Shown: positions 1-8,967, counted from the stretch's first letter. The stretch is DNA of 48,284 nt from Microcystis elabens FACHB-917 (GCF_014698445.1 NZ_JACJSZ010000022.1:1-48284), one strand, 5' to 3'. The notes: generated by a model from the letters alone, not told the origin. A program made the numbers and translations.

Positions 1-412
1 GAGCCGGGCGTGGGAATCCACGAGGGATTGGTTTGGTGTGACAACCCCAACCTCTCATGGCTCCCTGCCCACCCAATGGCTTGAGACCCATTCCGGCACA
101 GAGGCTTCCGGAGTTGTGTCCGTCAGTCAGCTTCGCTCCACGCCCCGATGGCGCTGAGCTGATCAGCCGAAAACTCCGCAGCGCCGAACGCAGCGGAAAG
201 TTTGGCGGGTTGAGTGGCTTGATCGGTCGCTTGCGAAGGGGCCCGATCAGGAAGATGCCTGTCCATCGCCGATCCTGGGGAAGTTCCTGAAACATAACCG
301 GATCGATTGTTGCCACCTGAAGGATTGAGCAGGAATGCTCAATCTCTTGTGTTGCAATGTAAAGATGGCAGGCGATGAACCGGCGCGTTGCGATGCAGCG
401 ACGATCCCCCGA
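1..412. other. Left-edge non-coding stretch
   Basis: I see no convincing gene here. The only open frame of any length (57-290, plus) has no recognisable domain and is Arg/Pro-rich like other spurious frames in this GC-rich DNA. The segment around 285-360 is less GC-rich than its surroundings. No tRNA cloverleaf, riboswitch or known cyanobacterial small RNA could be recognised by eye. It lies downstream of the minus-strand methyltransferase that ends at 413. Confidence 0.5.
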
Positions 413-1591
413 TCACGCCACCGGTGTCCTCAGGAACTGGGGCGTCTCCTCCGGCGTCGGCGGTCGGCCATCGCGACGCAGGGCGATCCAGCGGAAGTCC
501 CCCAGTCCGGCGGGATCCACCAGCCGCAGCAGGGTCTCCCGGCGCTGCAGCAGGCTCCCCAGCGGACCACCGCCGTCCTGCTGGAGGCCATGCAGCCGCT
601 GGGCCAGACCGAGGGCCAGCAGGGCCTCCCCCTGACGGCAGCCACCCAGGGTCTGCCAGCCCCCGGCCCGCGCGGCCACCTCCAGACTCTCCAGGCAGAG
701 GTGGGCGGTCAGGTCCCACCGGCCTGGTTCCCGCAGGGGGTCATCGCTGGCCCTCTGGCGGCGGTAGGCCATCAGGGTGCCGTTGCTGCGCTGGGGCGCG
801 TAGTAGCGACGGGCCTCATGGGCGTAGTCGATCACCAGCAGCCAGCCCTGGGCCAGGGCACCGGCGCAGTCGGCGAGCCAGGGGGCCAGGCCTGGATGGA
901 GCTCGCTGCACCAGCCCTCCGGACGACGGTCATCGAGCGGCAACAGCCCGAGGTCGGCCAATGCCGCGAGCGGCGCCCCGGACAGGGGCTCGCCGGCCTC
1001 CAGGCGCAGGCCGTCCTCCTCCAGCACGACCCGCTGACGGCACCAGCGGCCCCCCCGGCGCTCGATCCGCTCGACGGCCAGGGCGTCGAGCACCTCATGG
1101 GCCAGCACGACCCCGCGCAGCGGCTTCCCTGCCAGGGTCGGAAGGTCGCTCCAGCGCACGGGCAGGGGGCAGGAGGCGAGCCGTCGGCGCTGCCGTTCGG
1201 CCATGCCGGCATTCGGCTCGACGAGCACCAGCTCGGTGCGCCCGGCCAGGGAGGGCCAGCGGGACTGGAGCGCCTCGGCCAGCTGCAGGGCCAGCTGCCC
1301 CTCCCCCGGGCCGGTCTCCACCAGGGCCAGGGGCTCCTCGGCCGGGAGCAGGGCCAGCCACTGGGCCACCTGGGGGGCCAGCAGGTGGGCGAACTCCGCC
1401 CCCAGGGAGGGGGCCGTGGCGAAATCCCCCCCGGGGCCGATGCGCAGCCGGCCGCTGCCATAGGCGCCATGGTCCGGGTCGTGCAGGACCCACTCCATGT
1501 ACGTGAGGAACGGCACCGAGCCCCCCGCCCCCCGCAGCCGCTGGGCCAGCCAGGCCGGAACCGCCGGGGAGACGGGGGATGGGGAGGTCAC
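413..1591 (-). CDS. MidA/NDUFAF7-type SAM-dependent methyltransferase
   Basis: Class I SAM methyltransferase of the MidA family, which in mitochondria (NDUFAF7) methylates an arginine of complex I; the bacterial substrate is not settled. Visible family signs are the N-terminal MEWVLHDPDHGAYG block, GGDFATAPSLGAEFA, the SAM-binding stretch VETGPGEGQLA, and further on ANEVLDALAVER-like (here AHEVLDALAVER) and DYAHEARRYY. About 392 residues from GTG 1591, normal for the family. The frame stays open 27 codons further upstream, but only GTG 1591 leaves a non-overlapping divergent gap of 35 bases to the plus-strand gene at 1627. In a cyanobacterium a role in NDH-1 assembly is a guess by analogy. 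Confidence 0.8.
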   Translation of the reverse strand: MTSPSPVSPAVPAWLAQRLRGAGGSVPFLTYMEWVLHDPDHGAYGSGRLRIGPGGDFATAPSLGAEFAHLLAPQVAQWLALLPAEEPLALVETGPGEGQLALQLAEALQSRWPSLAGRTELVLVEPNAGMAERQRRRLASCPLPVRWSDLPTLAGKPLRGVVLAHEVLDALAVERIERRGGRWCRQRVVLEEDGLRLEAGEPLSGAPLAALADLGLLPLDDRRPEGWCSELHPGLAPWLADCAGALAQGWLLVIDYAHEARRYYAPQRSNGTLMAYRRQRASDDPLREPGRWDLTAHLCLESLEVAARAGGWQTLGGCRQGEALLALGLAQRLHGLQQDGGGPLGSLLQRRETLLRLVDPAGLGDFRWIALRRDGRPPTPEETPQFLRTPVA

Positions 1592-1626
1592 GCGGCGTCG
1601 GGGCGACTCGGTGAGAATGCTGACTG

Positions 1627-2532
1627 ATGGATGACGGAACGACGGTGATGGCGGCAGTGACGGCGATGACAACAGCCCGGCAGGCGCAGCGGGGATGGCA
1701 GCAACGCTGCGGCACCCTGGAGAACCGGCTGGGGGCCGCCCTCGCCGGCCTCTGCCTCGTGCTCCTCAGCTGGCTGCTGCCGGGCTCCGTCGGCTCCGCC
1801 CTGGCGGCGGACAATCCCCAGCTGCTGCCCGATCACCCCACTCCGGTGATCGACCTGGCCAAGGCCCTCACCGACGGCGAGCGGGGGGCGCTGGAGAGCG
1901 AACTCGAGGATTTCGAGGCCACCAGCGGCTGGAAACTGCGGGTGCTGACGCAGTACGAGCGCACGCCGGGTCTGGCGGTCAAGGGCTTCTGGGACCTGGA
2001 TGAGCGCAGCCTGCTGCTGGTGGCCGATCCCCGCGGCGGCAACCTGCTGAACTTCAACGTGGGCGAGGCCCTGTTCGCCCTGATGCCCCGCACCTTCTGG
2101 GTGGAGCTCCAGACCCGCTACGGCAACCAGTTCTACGTCAGGGATCACGGCGAGGACGGCTCGATCCTCTCCGCCATCCATGCCGTGAAGGGCTGCCTGG
2201 CCATCGGCGGCTGTCAGGTGGTGCCCGGTCTGCCCCAGGAGCAGTGGATCCTGACCCTGTGCACCTCGATCCTGGGTGGACTGATCGTGGGGTTCGCCGC
2301 CTTCCCGCGCCATCAGGATCGCCGGGTGGAGTGGACCTGGGTGCTGCTGCTCTCGCCCCTGTGGGTGATCCTGTTCGTGGCCCTGGGCATGGGGCCGATC
2401 ATCACGCGCACCCACGACATACTGCCCCTGCTGCGCAACGTGCTCGGATTCCTCGGAGCGGCGGTGCTGGCCTACCTGATCGCCCAGAAGACTCTGGGAG
2501 GGGTGCGACTGGAGGGGAAGGGGGAAGGCTGA
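1627..2532 (+). CDS. TPM-domain membrane protein, Psb32/TLP18.3-like
   Basis: A hydrophobic signal/anchor (about residues 35-60, ending SALAAD) is followed by a TPM domain (about 62-165) with the family's DLAKALTDGERGALESEL and LLLVADPRGGN blocks, then three C-terminal membrane segments (about 207-225, 236-256, 270-288). Psb32 and the plant TLP18.3 act on the lumenal side in photosystem II repair, so a thylakoid location is likely. Possible ATG starts lie at 1627, 1648 and 1666. The first gives a long pre-signal segment and one of the later ones may be real. Divergent from the MidA-type gene. The extra C-terminal membrane segments go beyond a minimal TPM protein. Confidence 0.75.
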   Translation: MDDGTTVMAAVTAMTTARQAQRGWQQRCGTLENRLGAALAGLCLVLLSWLLPGSVGSALAADNPQLLPDHPTPVIDLAKALTDGERGALESELEDFEATSGWKLRVLTQYERTPGLAVKGFWDLDERSLLLVADPRGGNLLNFNVGEALFALMPRTFWVELQTRYGNQFYVRDHGEDGSILSAIHAVKGCLAIGGCQVVPGLPQEQWILTLCTSILGGLIVGFAAFPRHQDRRVEWTWVLLLSPLWVILFVALGMGPIITRTHDILPLLRNVLGFLGAAVLAYLIAQKTLGGVRLEGKGEG

Positions 2533-2558
2533 GGGCTCAGGGAGCGGGCTCAGGGAGC
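2533..2558. repeat. 13-bp perfect tandem duplication
   Basis: The unit GGGCTCAGGGAGC occurs twice in direct succession (2533-2545 and 2546-2558). The second copy carries the stop codon of the minus-strand lytic transglycosylase gene. A simple slippage product between two convergent genes. Confidence 0.9.
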
Positions 2559-3368
2559 GGCGGTGGCTGGAGTGCTGACACGCTCCAGCTGGCAGGAGAG
2601 GCTCGCATCGTTGCAGGGCGGGGGCACCTGGCGGATGGCCACGTTCTCCAAGACAGACGCCGCTTCCCGGCGTAGCTGGGCCAGGTTCTGTTCGTAGAAG
2701 CGACGCAGGTCGGCCAGGTGCTTCACGGGCTGGCCGTAGAAGCTGCGGCCGGCCAGGGTGGGGAACGAGGCCCATTCCGGCGCCAGCCGGGCCGCCAGGT
2801 CATGCGTCATCTCGCCACGGTCGGCCAGATGGAGGGCCCCGCGGCGCTGGATCAGGAACAGGGCCGCCTGGTCCTGGGACTCGGGGCCGAAGTCGGTGAC
2901 ACCGAGCGCCCGTGTGACCATGTCCCAGGTGAAGGGCATGAACTGGTAGGCACCGGCAGCGGCGCTGGCGTAGCGGGCCGTGCGCATGACCCGGTTGGGG
3001 TGGCGATCGAGGGAGTTGAAGAGGCTGCCCCCGAAGAGGATCCGGTAGCCGATCTCATGGCCGTTGGCCCAGGTGCCCTCGGCGTAGCGGATCGTGTTGA
3101 GCAGGGCGCGTCGCTCGGGAGTGATCGCAAAGACGCGTGGCGCCGCCGGCAGAGGCGTGAGCATGGCGACCCGGGCGGGGCCGGCGGGGACGGGGGCGAG
3201 CGCACTGGCCCCCCAGGCCTGGGAGCCTTCGGCGGCCATGACAGGCCCGGCCAGGCTCAGACCCAGTCCGGCGAGGGCGAAAAGCAGGGGGGTGCGCTGA
3301 AGGTACGGCAAGAAAAGAGGTCGCGGAGGGCAAGTAGGGCAGACCTGTTGCAGGAACAACAATGTCAA
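2550..3368 (-). CDS. Secreted lambda-endolysin-like lytic transglycosylase (GH104-like)
   Basis: After a signal peptide (about residues 26-46, ending PVMAAEG) and a Pro/Ala linker, residues about 80-235 follow the layout of the phage lambda R protein. RALLNTIRYAEGT matches the phage RKAFLDMLAWSEGT. Next come GYRILFGGSLF, a RHPN element, AGAYQFMPFTWD, LGVTDFGPESQDQAALFLIQRRGAL and a DRG motif. Glu97 is in the position of the lambda catalytic glutamate, so cleavage of peptidoglycan by lytic transglycosylation in the periplasm is expected. A Cys-containing tail follows. The start is uncertain: TTG at 3368 opens the frame and a start nearer the signal peptide is possible. No phage genes lie nearby, so this is a chromosomal wall-remodelling enzyme rather than a prophage lysin. 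Confidence 0.75.
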   Translation of the reverse strand: MTLLFLQQVCPTCPPRPLFLPYLQRTPLLFALAGLGLSLAGPVMAAEGSQAWGASALAPVPAGPARVAMLTPLPAAPRVFAITPERRALLNTIRYAEGTWANGHEIGYRILFGGSLFNSLDRHPNRVMRTARYASAAAGAYQFMPFTWDMVTRALGVTDFGPESQDQAALFLIQRRGALHLADRGEMTHDLAARLAPEWASFPTLAGRSFYGQPVKHLADLRRFYEQNLAQLRREAASVLENVAIRQVPPPCNDASLSCQLERVSTPATAAP

Positions 3369-3388
3369 TCCGGCTTGATGTGCTTCAT

Positions 3389-3619
3389 ATGATCAGGTCT
3401 TCGGGAGAACGACGACAGAAAGACCCGAGATCCGTTTGCCAGGAAAATGAATTGGCGCAACAGGAGTTGGCGGTAATTTGCCGATGAATCAGCGAAAGCG
3501 ATTCCCTATTTGTGACGGTCGAACAACTGTCTACTTGTATCAAGAATGACGATCTTGATTCCGATGACAGCCAGGCACTGATTTTTCCCGGATTCGATGA
3601 ACAGATGATCAAATCCTGA
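3389..3619 (+). pseudogene. Possible decayed small ORF with one internal stop
   Basis: From ATG 3389 a frame runs 32 codons to an in-frame TGA (3485-3487), then continues 43 codons to TGA 3617. The translation is acidic and Gln/Glu/Ser-rich (for example QENELAQQELAVIC, then DDLDSDDSQALIFPGF). This composition differs from the Arg/Ala-rich noise of false frames, and the DNA is visibly less GC-rich than its neighbours. No family recognised. It may instead be non-coding; this is the only content I see in the roughly 240-base gap between flanking minus-strand genes. Confidence 0.25.
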
Positions 3620-4709
3620 AGCCCTGCCCCATTGGCAGTGCTGATCGTCCCTCCAGCCAGGACACGAGCGTCCGTGCGGCGGTGGAGGCCCCGTCGACTG
3701 CCAGGGGGCCGCGACGGGGAGGCAGCAGGGGCAAATCCAGCTCCCAGTCCCCCCGCCGGAAAGCCTCCTGGCTCAGCAGCCGGTGCCATCCATGGTTGCG
3801 CAGGTCCTCCTCCAGCACCGGCGCTTCGGCGAAGCCGCTTCGGTGCACCAGGTGAATGCCCACCCCCTGGCTGAAGGCCTCGCAGAAGCTGCTGTAGCCA
3901 GGCTTGGTGATCAGCCGTCCAGCGATGGGCATCAGGTCGAGGGGACGCACGCCCGATGGCAGACAGCGACCATTGGGCACCGTGGCCAGCAGCGGTTCCG
4001 GTCCGACGAACACATGCTCCGGCCAGCGGGCCAGCAGCGCCGGGTCGATCGCCATGCCCAGGCCCCCGAAGCTGACCAGCACCACCCGCTCCCGGTCCGC
4101 CGGCAGGGCCAGTTCCCGCGCCAGACGGTCGCCGTCGAGCCGCGGTCTGGAGCTGGTCAGGCCCAGCCGCACCTCCGGAAGACCCCAGTCCATCGGCAGG
4201 GACAGGGGGCAATGGAGCAGCAGATCCCCCTGGCCGTAAAGCTGGCGATGCCGATCGGCCCAGGGACGGAAGGCCGGGCCCATGGGGGCATGGATCGCAT
4301 CCCAGCCGAAACTGGCCAGCCAGACGAGCGGGCCCCCCAGTCGCCGGGCCAGCAGGGCGGCCGCCGGTGGCACGTCGCCCAGCACGAGAACGGGCTGTTG
4401 CTGGGCCTTCAGCCAGCGCGCCTCGCGCTCCACCTGCGCTGGCAGTTCCTCCTCCAGGCGCTCGAGGGCCCTCAGGGTGGCGTCGGCGTCGGCACCGAGG
4501 GCATCGGCCTGGATGACGCCCACGTCCCAGCGGCAGGGGCGCAGCTCGAAGGGCACCGGCCCGAAGGACAGGTCCAGGAAGGCCGGCGGCAGGCCGGTGG
4601 AGATCACCAGGCGCCAGTGGGGCCTGAGGGCCGCCAGTTCGCAGAGCACCGAGGCCGTGCGGGACCCGTGGCCGAAGCCATGGCTGCTGACGCAGGCGTG
4701 GATCAGCAA
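3609..4709 (-). CDS. Glycosyltransferase (GT-B fold, MurG/UGT-like)
   Basis: The product of 366 residues opens with HACVSSHGFGHGSRTASV, the glycine-rich acceptor-side loop of GT-B glycosyltransferases. Its C-terminal half has VLVSFGGLGM and KPGYSSFCEAFSQGV, the usual donor-sugar-binding region. The substrate cannot be told. I place the start at TTG 4709, seven bases inside the end of the upstream metallophosphoesterase gene, because the alignable protein begins exactly there; upstream residues in the frame are shadow sequence. The overlap implies translational coupling with that gene. No membrane segments seen, so it is probably cytosolic or membrane-peripheral. Confidence 0.7.
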   Translation of the reverse strand: MLIHACVSSHGFGHGSRTASVLCELAALRPHWRLVISTGLPPAFLDLSFGPVPFELRPCRWDVGVIQADALGADADATLRALERLEEELPAQVEREARWLKAQQQPVLVLGDVPPAAALLARRLGGPLVWLASFGWDAIHAPMGPAFRPWADRHRQLYGQGDLLLHCPLSLPMDWGLPEVRLGLTSSRPRLDGDRLARELALPADRERVVLVSFGGLGMAIDPALLARWPEHVFVGPEPLLATVPNGRCLPSGVRPLDLMPIAGRLITKPGYSSFCEAFSQGVGIHLVHRSGFAEAPVLEEDLRNHGWHRLLSQEAFRRGDWELDLPLLPPRRGPLAVDGASTAARTLVSWLEGRSALPMGQGFRI

Positions 4710-5578
4710 GGACTCAGCACCCCCGCCGCCGGCAGGGCCGCCGTCCAGAGGGTCTGCTCGTAATGGAGGGCGCCGTCGATGCCGTACCAGCGGTGGCTGA
4801 TGTGGCGCAGATCGCCATCGGAGAAGACGACCCAGCTGAAGTGGCGCAGGGCCCGGCCCTGCTGATCCACGCCATGGCGAGGCACACAAGCGGTGTTGAG
4901 GAAGGCGGTGCCCTGGGCGTCGCGGCGGAAGCTGACCCGTTCCCCCTGGTGGTGGCAGAGGGCGTGATGCATGTGGCCGAACACCACCAGGGGCAGCCGG
5001 CGGCGGCGGCGGATCTGATCCACCGCCAGGGCCAGATCCTGATCGCCCCAGTCGCAGGCGGGCGCCTTCCAGTCACGGCCGCAGAGGTCGTCCAACTGGT
5101 TGCCCAGGCCGCTGGGGCCGGAGTGGGCCAGCAGGATCAGCGGCAGCCGGGGATCGGCGGCCAGGGCCGCGCGGCTGATGCGTTCGGCGGACTCCTGCAG
5201 TCCCACCGGTCCGTAGACCGATCGCACTGCCTTCGACAGGTGGAAGCCGCCGCCGGCGGTGCCGGGACGGGCGCCGACCACGGCCAGCCCCGGAGGTCGC
5301 AGCTCCCTCAGACCCCAGCCGCAGTGCCGCTCGCCCAGCAGCTCCAGCTGGCGGCGCAGGGTGCGGCCGCTGCCGTCCTTGCCCGCATCGTGGTTGCCGA
5401 GCACGCAGGCGATCGGCAGCTCCAGGGTGGCGAGCAGTTCGGGGATGCGGCACCTGCCGTCGCTGAGGTCGCCCACGAGCAGCAGGGCATCCGGGCGGAT
5501 CCGATCCAGCACGTCGTGATCACTGCGATCCCACTGGTCGTGCAGATCCCCTGCGATGGCGATGTTCAGCTCAGCCAA
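4703..5578 (-). CDS. Calcineurin-like metallophosphoesterase (TIGR04168-like)
   Basis: All five metal-site blocks of calcineurin-type phosphoesterases are present in order: GDLHD (9-13), GDLSDG, LGNHDAGKDG, LAHSGPSG and GHMHHAL. The whole 291-residue layout matches the cyanobacterial/plastid family I know as TIGR04168, of unknown substrate. Its gene overlaps the downstream glycosyltransferase by 7 bases, and the two look like one transcript. It is not PdeM, the phosphoesterase of the ligase-associated repair module: the sequence is longer and differs around the metal blocks. The start ATG 5578 is 29 bases from the divergent nadA start. Confidence 0.75.
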   Translation of the reverse strand: MAELNIAIAGDLHDQWDRSDHDVLDRIRPDALLLVGDLSDGRCRIPELLATLELPIACVLGNHDAGKDGSGRTLRRQLELLGERHCGWGLRELRPPGLAVVGARPGTAGGGFHLSKAVRSVYGPVGLQESAERISRAALAADPRLPLILLAHSGPSGLGNQLDDLCGRDWKAPACDWGDQDLALAVDQIRRRRRLPLVVFGHMHHALCHHQGERVSFRRDAQGTAFLNTACVPRHGVDQQGRALRHFSWVVFSDGDLRHISHRWYGIDGALHYEQTLWTAALPAAGVLSPC

Positions 5579-5607
5579 TACCGACCGCTTCCTAGAGTGG
5601 GATCATC

Positions 5608-6627
5608 GTGCATGGGAAGGATCAACGGTTGATCTTCACGCAGACGCTGACCCGGACCCCCCAGCAGGGCCCGGACCAGACGGGCCCGGAGCCGGGGCCA
5701 CCCCAGGCGGAGCTGGCCGGCGCGATCGAAACGCTCAAGCAGGAGCGCAACGCCATCATTCTTGCCCACTACTACCAGGACGACGCCATCCAGGACTGCG
5801 CCGATTTCATCGGTGACTCTCTCGAGCTGTCCCGCCGCGCCGCCAGCACCGACGCAGAGGTGATCGTCTTCTGCGGTGTCCATTTCATGGCGGAGACCGC
5901 CAAGATCCTTCATCCCGGCCGCACGGTCCTGCTGCCCGACCTGGAGGCCGGCTGCAGTCTCGCCGACGCCTGTCCCGCCGACGCCTTCGCCGACTTCCGC
6001 CAGCGCCACCCCGACCACGTCGTGGTGAGCTACATCAACTGCTCCGCGGCGGTGAAGGCCCAGAGCGACCTGATCTGCACCAGCAGCAACGCGGTCCAGC
6101 TGGTGCGGCAGCTGCCGGCCGATCGCCCGATCCTGTTCGCCCCCGACCGGAACCTGGGGCGCTGGGTGGCCCGTGAGAGCGGCCGCGAACTCACCCTGTG
6201 GCCCGGCAGCTGCATCGTCCACGAGACCTTCAGCGAGCAGGCCCTGCTGCGCCTGCGCCAGGAGCATCCCGAGGCCGAGGTGATCGCCCATCCGGAGTGC
6301 CAGCAGCACCTGCTCGATCTGGCCGACTTCATCGGCTCCACCAGCAAGTTGCTGCAGCGCACCCAGACCAGCCCGGCTCCGTCCTTCATCGTGCTCACCG
6401 AGCCGGGCATCCTGCATCAGATGCGTCAGCGGGCCCCGGGAAAGACCTTCCACCAGGTGCCCGGAGCCGATGGCTGCAGCTGCAATGCCTGCCCCTACAT
6501 GCGGCTGAACACGCTCGAAAAGCTGTGGCGGTGCCTGCACACGATGGCCCCGGCGATCGAGCTCGACGAGGAGATCCGCCGGAGGGCCCTGGTGCCGATC
6601 GAGCGCATGCTGGCGATGAGCGCCTGA
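5608..6627 (+). CDS. nadA: Quinolinate synthase
   Basis: NadA condenses iminoaspartate with dihydroxyacetone phosphate to give quinolinate in de novo NAD synthesis. Family blocks visible: [90 protein letters not shown], and [15 protein letters not shown] near the C-terminus. Cysteines in the [15 protein letters not shown] and CNACPYM regions are candidates for the three [4Fe-4S] ligands. The frame opens with GTG 5608; TTG 5629 is an alternative, since the first 30 or so residues are not conserved in character. Length (339) is normal. Confidence 0.95.
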   Translation: MHGKDQRLIFTQTLTRTPQQGPDQTGPEPGPPQAELAGAIETLKQERNAIILAHYYQDDAIQDCADFIGDSLELSRRAASTDAEVIVFCGVHFMAETAKILHPGRTVLLPDLEAGCSLADACPADAFADFRQRHPDHVVVSYINCSAAVKAQSDLICTSSNAVQLVRQLPADRPILFAPDRNLGRWVARESGRELTLWPGSCIVHETFSEQALLRLRQEHPEAEVIAHPECQQHLLDLADFIGSTSKLLQRTQTSPAPSFIVLTEPGILHQMRQRAPGKTFHQVPGADGCSCNACPYMRLNTLEKLWRCLHTMAPAIELDEEIRRRALVPIERMLAMSA

Positions 6628-6653
6628 CGCCCCCGGGCTCAGCACCCCCTGAT

Positions 6654-7739
6654 TCAGTAGCTGTAGTTGGCCACGAACAGCGAGCCGGTATCGCCGGAGG
6701 GTTCGGAACCGGCCATGTAGGCACCTCGGGCTGCGGCGCCGTTGGCCCGGGCCCGGGCCAGCAGGGCCGCCTGGCCCGCCGCCGTGTCGCTTCCCTTCCA
6801 GTGGCTGAGGCAGGAGTGCTGCAGGGCCCGGCCGTAGGAGAAGCCCAGGTGCCAGGGGGCGTCCGGGTCGGCGGCATGGATGGCCGAAAGCATCACGCTG
6901 GCCTCCTCCTCCCCCAGACCCCCCGAGAGGAAGAGGATCGCCGGCACCGCCGGAGGGACGCTGCGGCGCAGGGTGCGCACGGTGTAGGCGGCCACCTGGT
7001 CGGGGCCGGGACGGTCGCGGGCGTCGGCTCCGGGGAGGGTCATGGAGGGTTTGAGCAGGGTGCCCTCCAGGAACACCCCGTTGCGGCCGAGGGCCTCATA
7101 GACGCTGCGCAGCACCCATTCCTGCACCGCGGCGGTGGTGAGGATGTCGTGGTTGCCGTCCATCAGGATCTCGGGCTCGACGATCGGCACCAGGCCCTCC
7201 TCCTGGGCCGTGCGGGCGTAGCGGGCCAGGCCCCAGGCGTTCTCACGCACGCCCAGCTCGGATGGGCAGCCGTCGGCGCTGATGCGCAGCACGGCCCGCC
7301 ACTTGGCGAAGCGGGCGCCGCGGGCATAAGCCCGTGCCGCCCGCTCCTGCAGCCCCCGCAGACCCGTGCACCAGGTCTCACCGGGGAGACCGCCGGCCAG
7401 AGGCTCCACCCCGAGATCCAGCTTGATCCCCGCCACCAGCCCCTGCTCCAGGAACAGATCGAGGATCGATCCGGCCGACCGGCCCGGAATCGGGGCGGCC
7501 TGCTGGTACAGGGTTTCCTCGTACAGGATGACGCCACTGATCGAGTCCCCCAGGCCAGGGGTGGTGGCCAGCAGCGTGCGGTAGGCGCGTCGGTTCTCCT
7601 CGCTGTTCTCGAGACCGATCGCCGCGAATCGTTTGCCGATCGTGCCGGTGGATTCGTCGGCCGCCAGCAGACCGGTGCCCGGCCGGGCCAGCGCGGCCGC
7701 GGTGGCCTCCAGCTCCTCGCGATGGGTGTCGAGTGACAT
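6654..7739 (-). CDS. Fructose-bisphosphate aldolase, class I
   Basis: Schiff-base (class I) aldolase of glycolysis/Calvin cycle. The sequence shows GTGLLAADESTGTIGKRF, GIKLDLGVEPL, FAKWRAVLRI, VPIVEPEILMDG, the active-site block EGTLLKPSMTLPG whose Lys forms the Schiff base, FLSGGLGEEEA and FSYGRALQ; the chain ends in Tyr-Ser-Tyr as many class I enzymes do. About 361 residues from ATG 7739; an upstream start at 7793 in the same frame would add 18 unconserved residues. Divergent from the exonuclease gene with about 107 bases between. Many cyanobacteria rely on a class II enzyme for the main flux; whether this one is the only aldolase cannot be seen here. Confidence 0.93.
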   Translation of the reverse strand: MSLDTHREELEATAAALARPGTGLLAADESTGTIGKRFAAIGLENSEENRRAYRTLLATTPGLGDSISGVILYEETLYQQAAPIPGRSAGSILDLFLEQGLVAGIKLDLGVEPLAGGLPGETWCTGLRGLQERAARAYARGARFAKWRAVLRISADGCPSELGVRENAWGLARYARTAQEEGLVPIVEPEILMDGNHDILTTAAVQEWVLRSVYEALGRNGVFLEGTLLKPSMTLPGADARDRPGPDQVAAYTVRTLRRSVPPAVPAILFLSGGLGEEEASVMLSAIHAADPDAPWHLGFSYGRALQHSCLSHWKGSDTAAGQAALLARARANGAAARGAYMAGSEPSGDTGSLFVANYSY

Positions 7740-7846
7740 CGGTCCGGCGGCGGTGGCAGCCCCATGGGTAGTGACGAGCCTGGACGCCGTCAACGGGCCC
7801 GGGCCGCCAGGATGCAGCTCTTCCGCTGCGGCATCTCCGGCGCGCC

Positions 7847-8920
7847 ATGGCCCTGCCGTCCGACGGCCTGCTCCAGCTCACCCCCCAGGGGCTCTACTGC
7901 CCGGCGGCCCGGGCCTGGATCGACCCCTGGCAGCCGGTGGGTCGGGCGCTGGTCACCCACGGCCACGCCGACCACGCCCGACCCGGCAGCGGAGAGTACT
8001 GGGCTGCGACGCCGGGGGAAGGGGTGCTGCGGCAGCGGCTGGGGGCCGGCATCACCCTGACGGCGGTGCCCTACGGACAGGAGCGCCGCATCGGCGAGGC
8101 GCTGGTGTCGTTCCATCCGGCCGGCCATGTGCTGGGATCGGCCCAGATCCGGATCACGGCCGCCGGCGAGACCTGGCTGGTCAGCGGCGACTACAAGCGC
8201 GACGCCGACCCCAGCTGCACCCCGTTCGAGCCGGTGGCCGCCGATGTCCTGATCACCGAGGCCACCTTCGGCCTGCCGATCTACCGCTGGCGGCCCGGCC
8301 ACCGGGTGGCGGCGGAGATCCTGACCTGGTGGCGCGGGGCACCCGAGCGGCCCTCGCTGCTGTTCGCCTACGCCTTCGGCAAGGCCCAGCGGCTGCTGGC
8401 GGAACTGGCGGCGCTGGGGGTGGAGGAGGAGGTGCTGCTGCACGGGGCCGTGCAGGCGTTGATGGAGCCCTACCGGAGCCAGGGGGTGGTACTGCCGCCG
8501 ACGCGGCCGCTGAGCGAGCTGCCCCGCGGCGCCTCGCTGGCCGGGCGCCTGGTGCTGGCGCCGCCGTCGGCCCACCGCTCGCCGTGGATGCGGCGGTTCA
8601 CGACCCCCCAGACGGCCTTCGTCAGCGGCTGGATGGCGGTGCGGGGCGCCCGGCGGCGGCGGGGCTTCGAGCGGGGCTTCGCCCTCAGCGACCACGCCGA
8701 CTGGGACGGGCTGCTGCGCACGGTCCGCGACTGCGGTGCCCGGCAGATCTACGTCACCCACGGCAACAGCGACGGCCTGGCCCGCTACCTGCGCGAGGAG
8801 ATGGGGCTGGCGGCGGCCCCCCTGGGGCGGGCCTTCGAGGGCCAGCGGAACGGGGAAGGGGAACCGGAGGGGGAAGGGGAGGGAACGCCGGCACCCGGCA
8901 CCCCGGCCGGCTGGACCTGA
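7847..8920 (+). CDS. Ligase-associated DNA exonuclease, MBL fold
   Basis: Metallo-beta-lactamase/beta-CASP nuclease of the type found with bacterial ATP-dependent ligase and Lhr-like helicase. Metal-site motifs: THGHADHAR (HxHxDH), FHPAGHVLGSAQI, SGDYKRDADPSCTPFEPV, ITEATFGLPIY, ALSDHADWDGL and the final THGNSDGL. About 357 residues with a low-complexity Gly/Glu/Pro tail after residue 330. Its usual partners, ligase (13090) and helicase (18599), are on the same strand but separated by unrelated genes. The family is thought to act in DNA repair. Confidence 0.88.
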   Translation: MALPSDGLLQLTPQGLYCPAARAWIDPWQPVGRALVTHGHADHARPGSGEYWAATPGEGVLRQRLGAGITLTAVPYGQERRIGEALVSFHPAGHVLGSAQIRITAAGETWLVSGDYKRDADPSCTPFEPVAADVLITEATFGLPIYRWRPGHRVAAEILTWWRGAPERPSLLFAYAFGKAQRLLAELAALGVEEEVLLHGAVQALMEPYRSQGVVLPPTRPLSELPRGASLAGRLVLAPPSAHRSPWMRRFTTPQTAFVSGWMAVRGARRRRGFERGFALSDHADWDGLLRTVRDCGARQIYVTHGNSDGLARYLREEMGLAAAPLGRAFEGQRNGEGEPEGEGEGTPAPGTPAGWT

Positions 8921-8967
8921 GCACCAGCAAGAATCGTCAACATCCCGGCCGGCAGCTGACGCCCCGG

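Noticed and set aside
57..290. Small gene at the left edge
   Set aside because: No domain, no ribosome-binding site seen, and Arg/Pro-rich composition like other false frames.
2550..3368. Prophage lysis gene
   Set aside because: No holin, structural or integrase genes nearby, and the protein has its own signal peptide and a chromosomal-type neighbourhood.
4703..5578. PdeM, the phosphoesterase of the ligase-associated repair module
   Set aside because: The protein is longer than PdeM and its overall layout fits the TIGR04168-like cyanobacterial family; it is coupled to a glycosyltransferase, not to repair genes.
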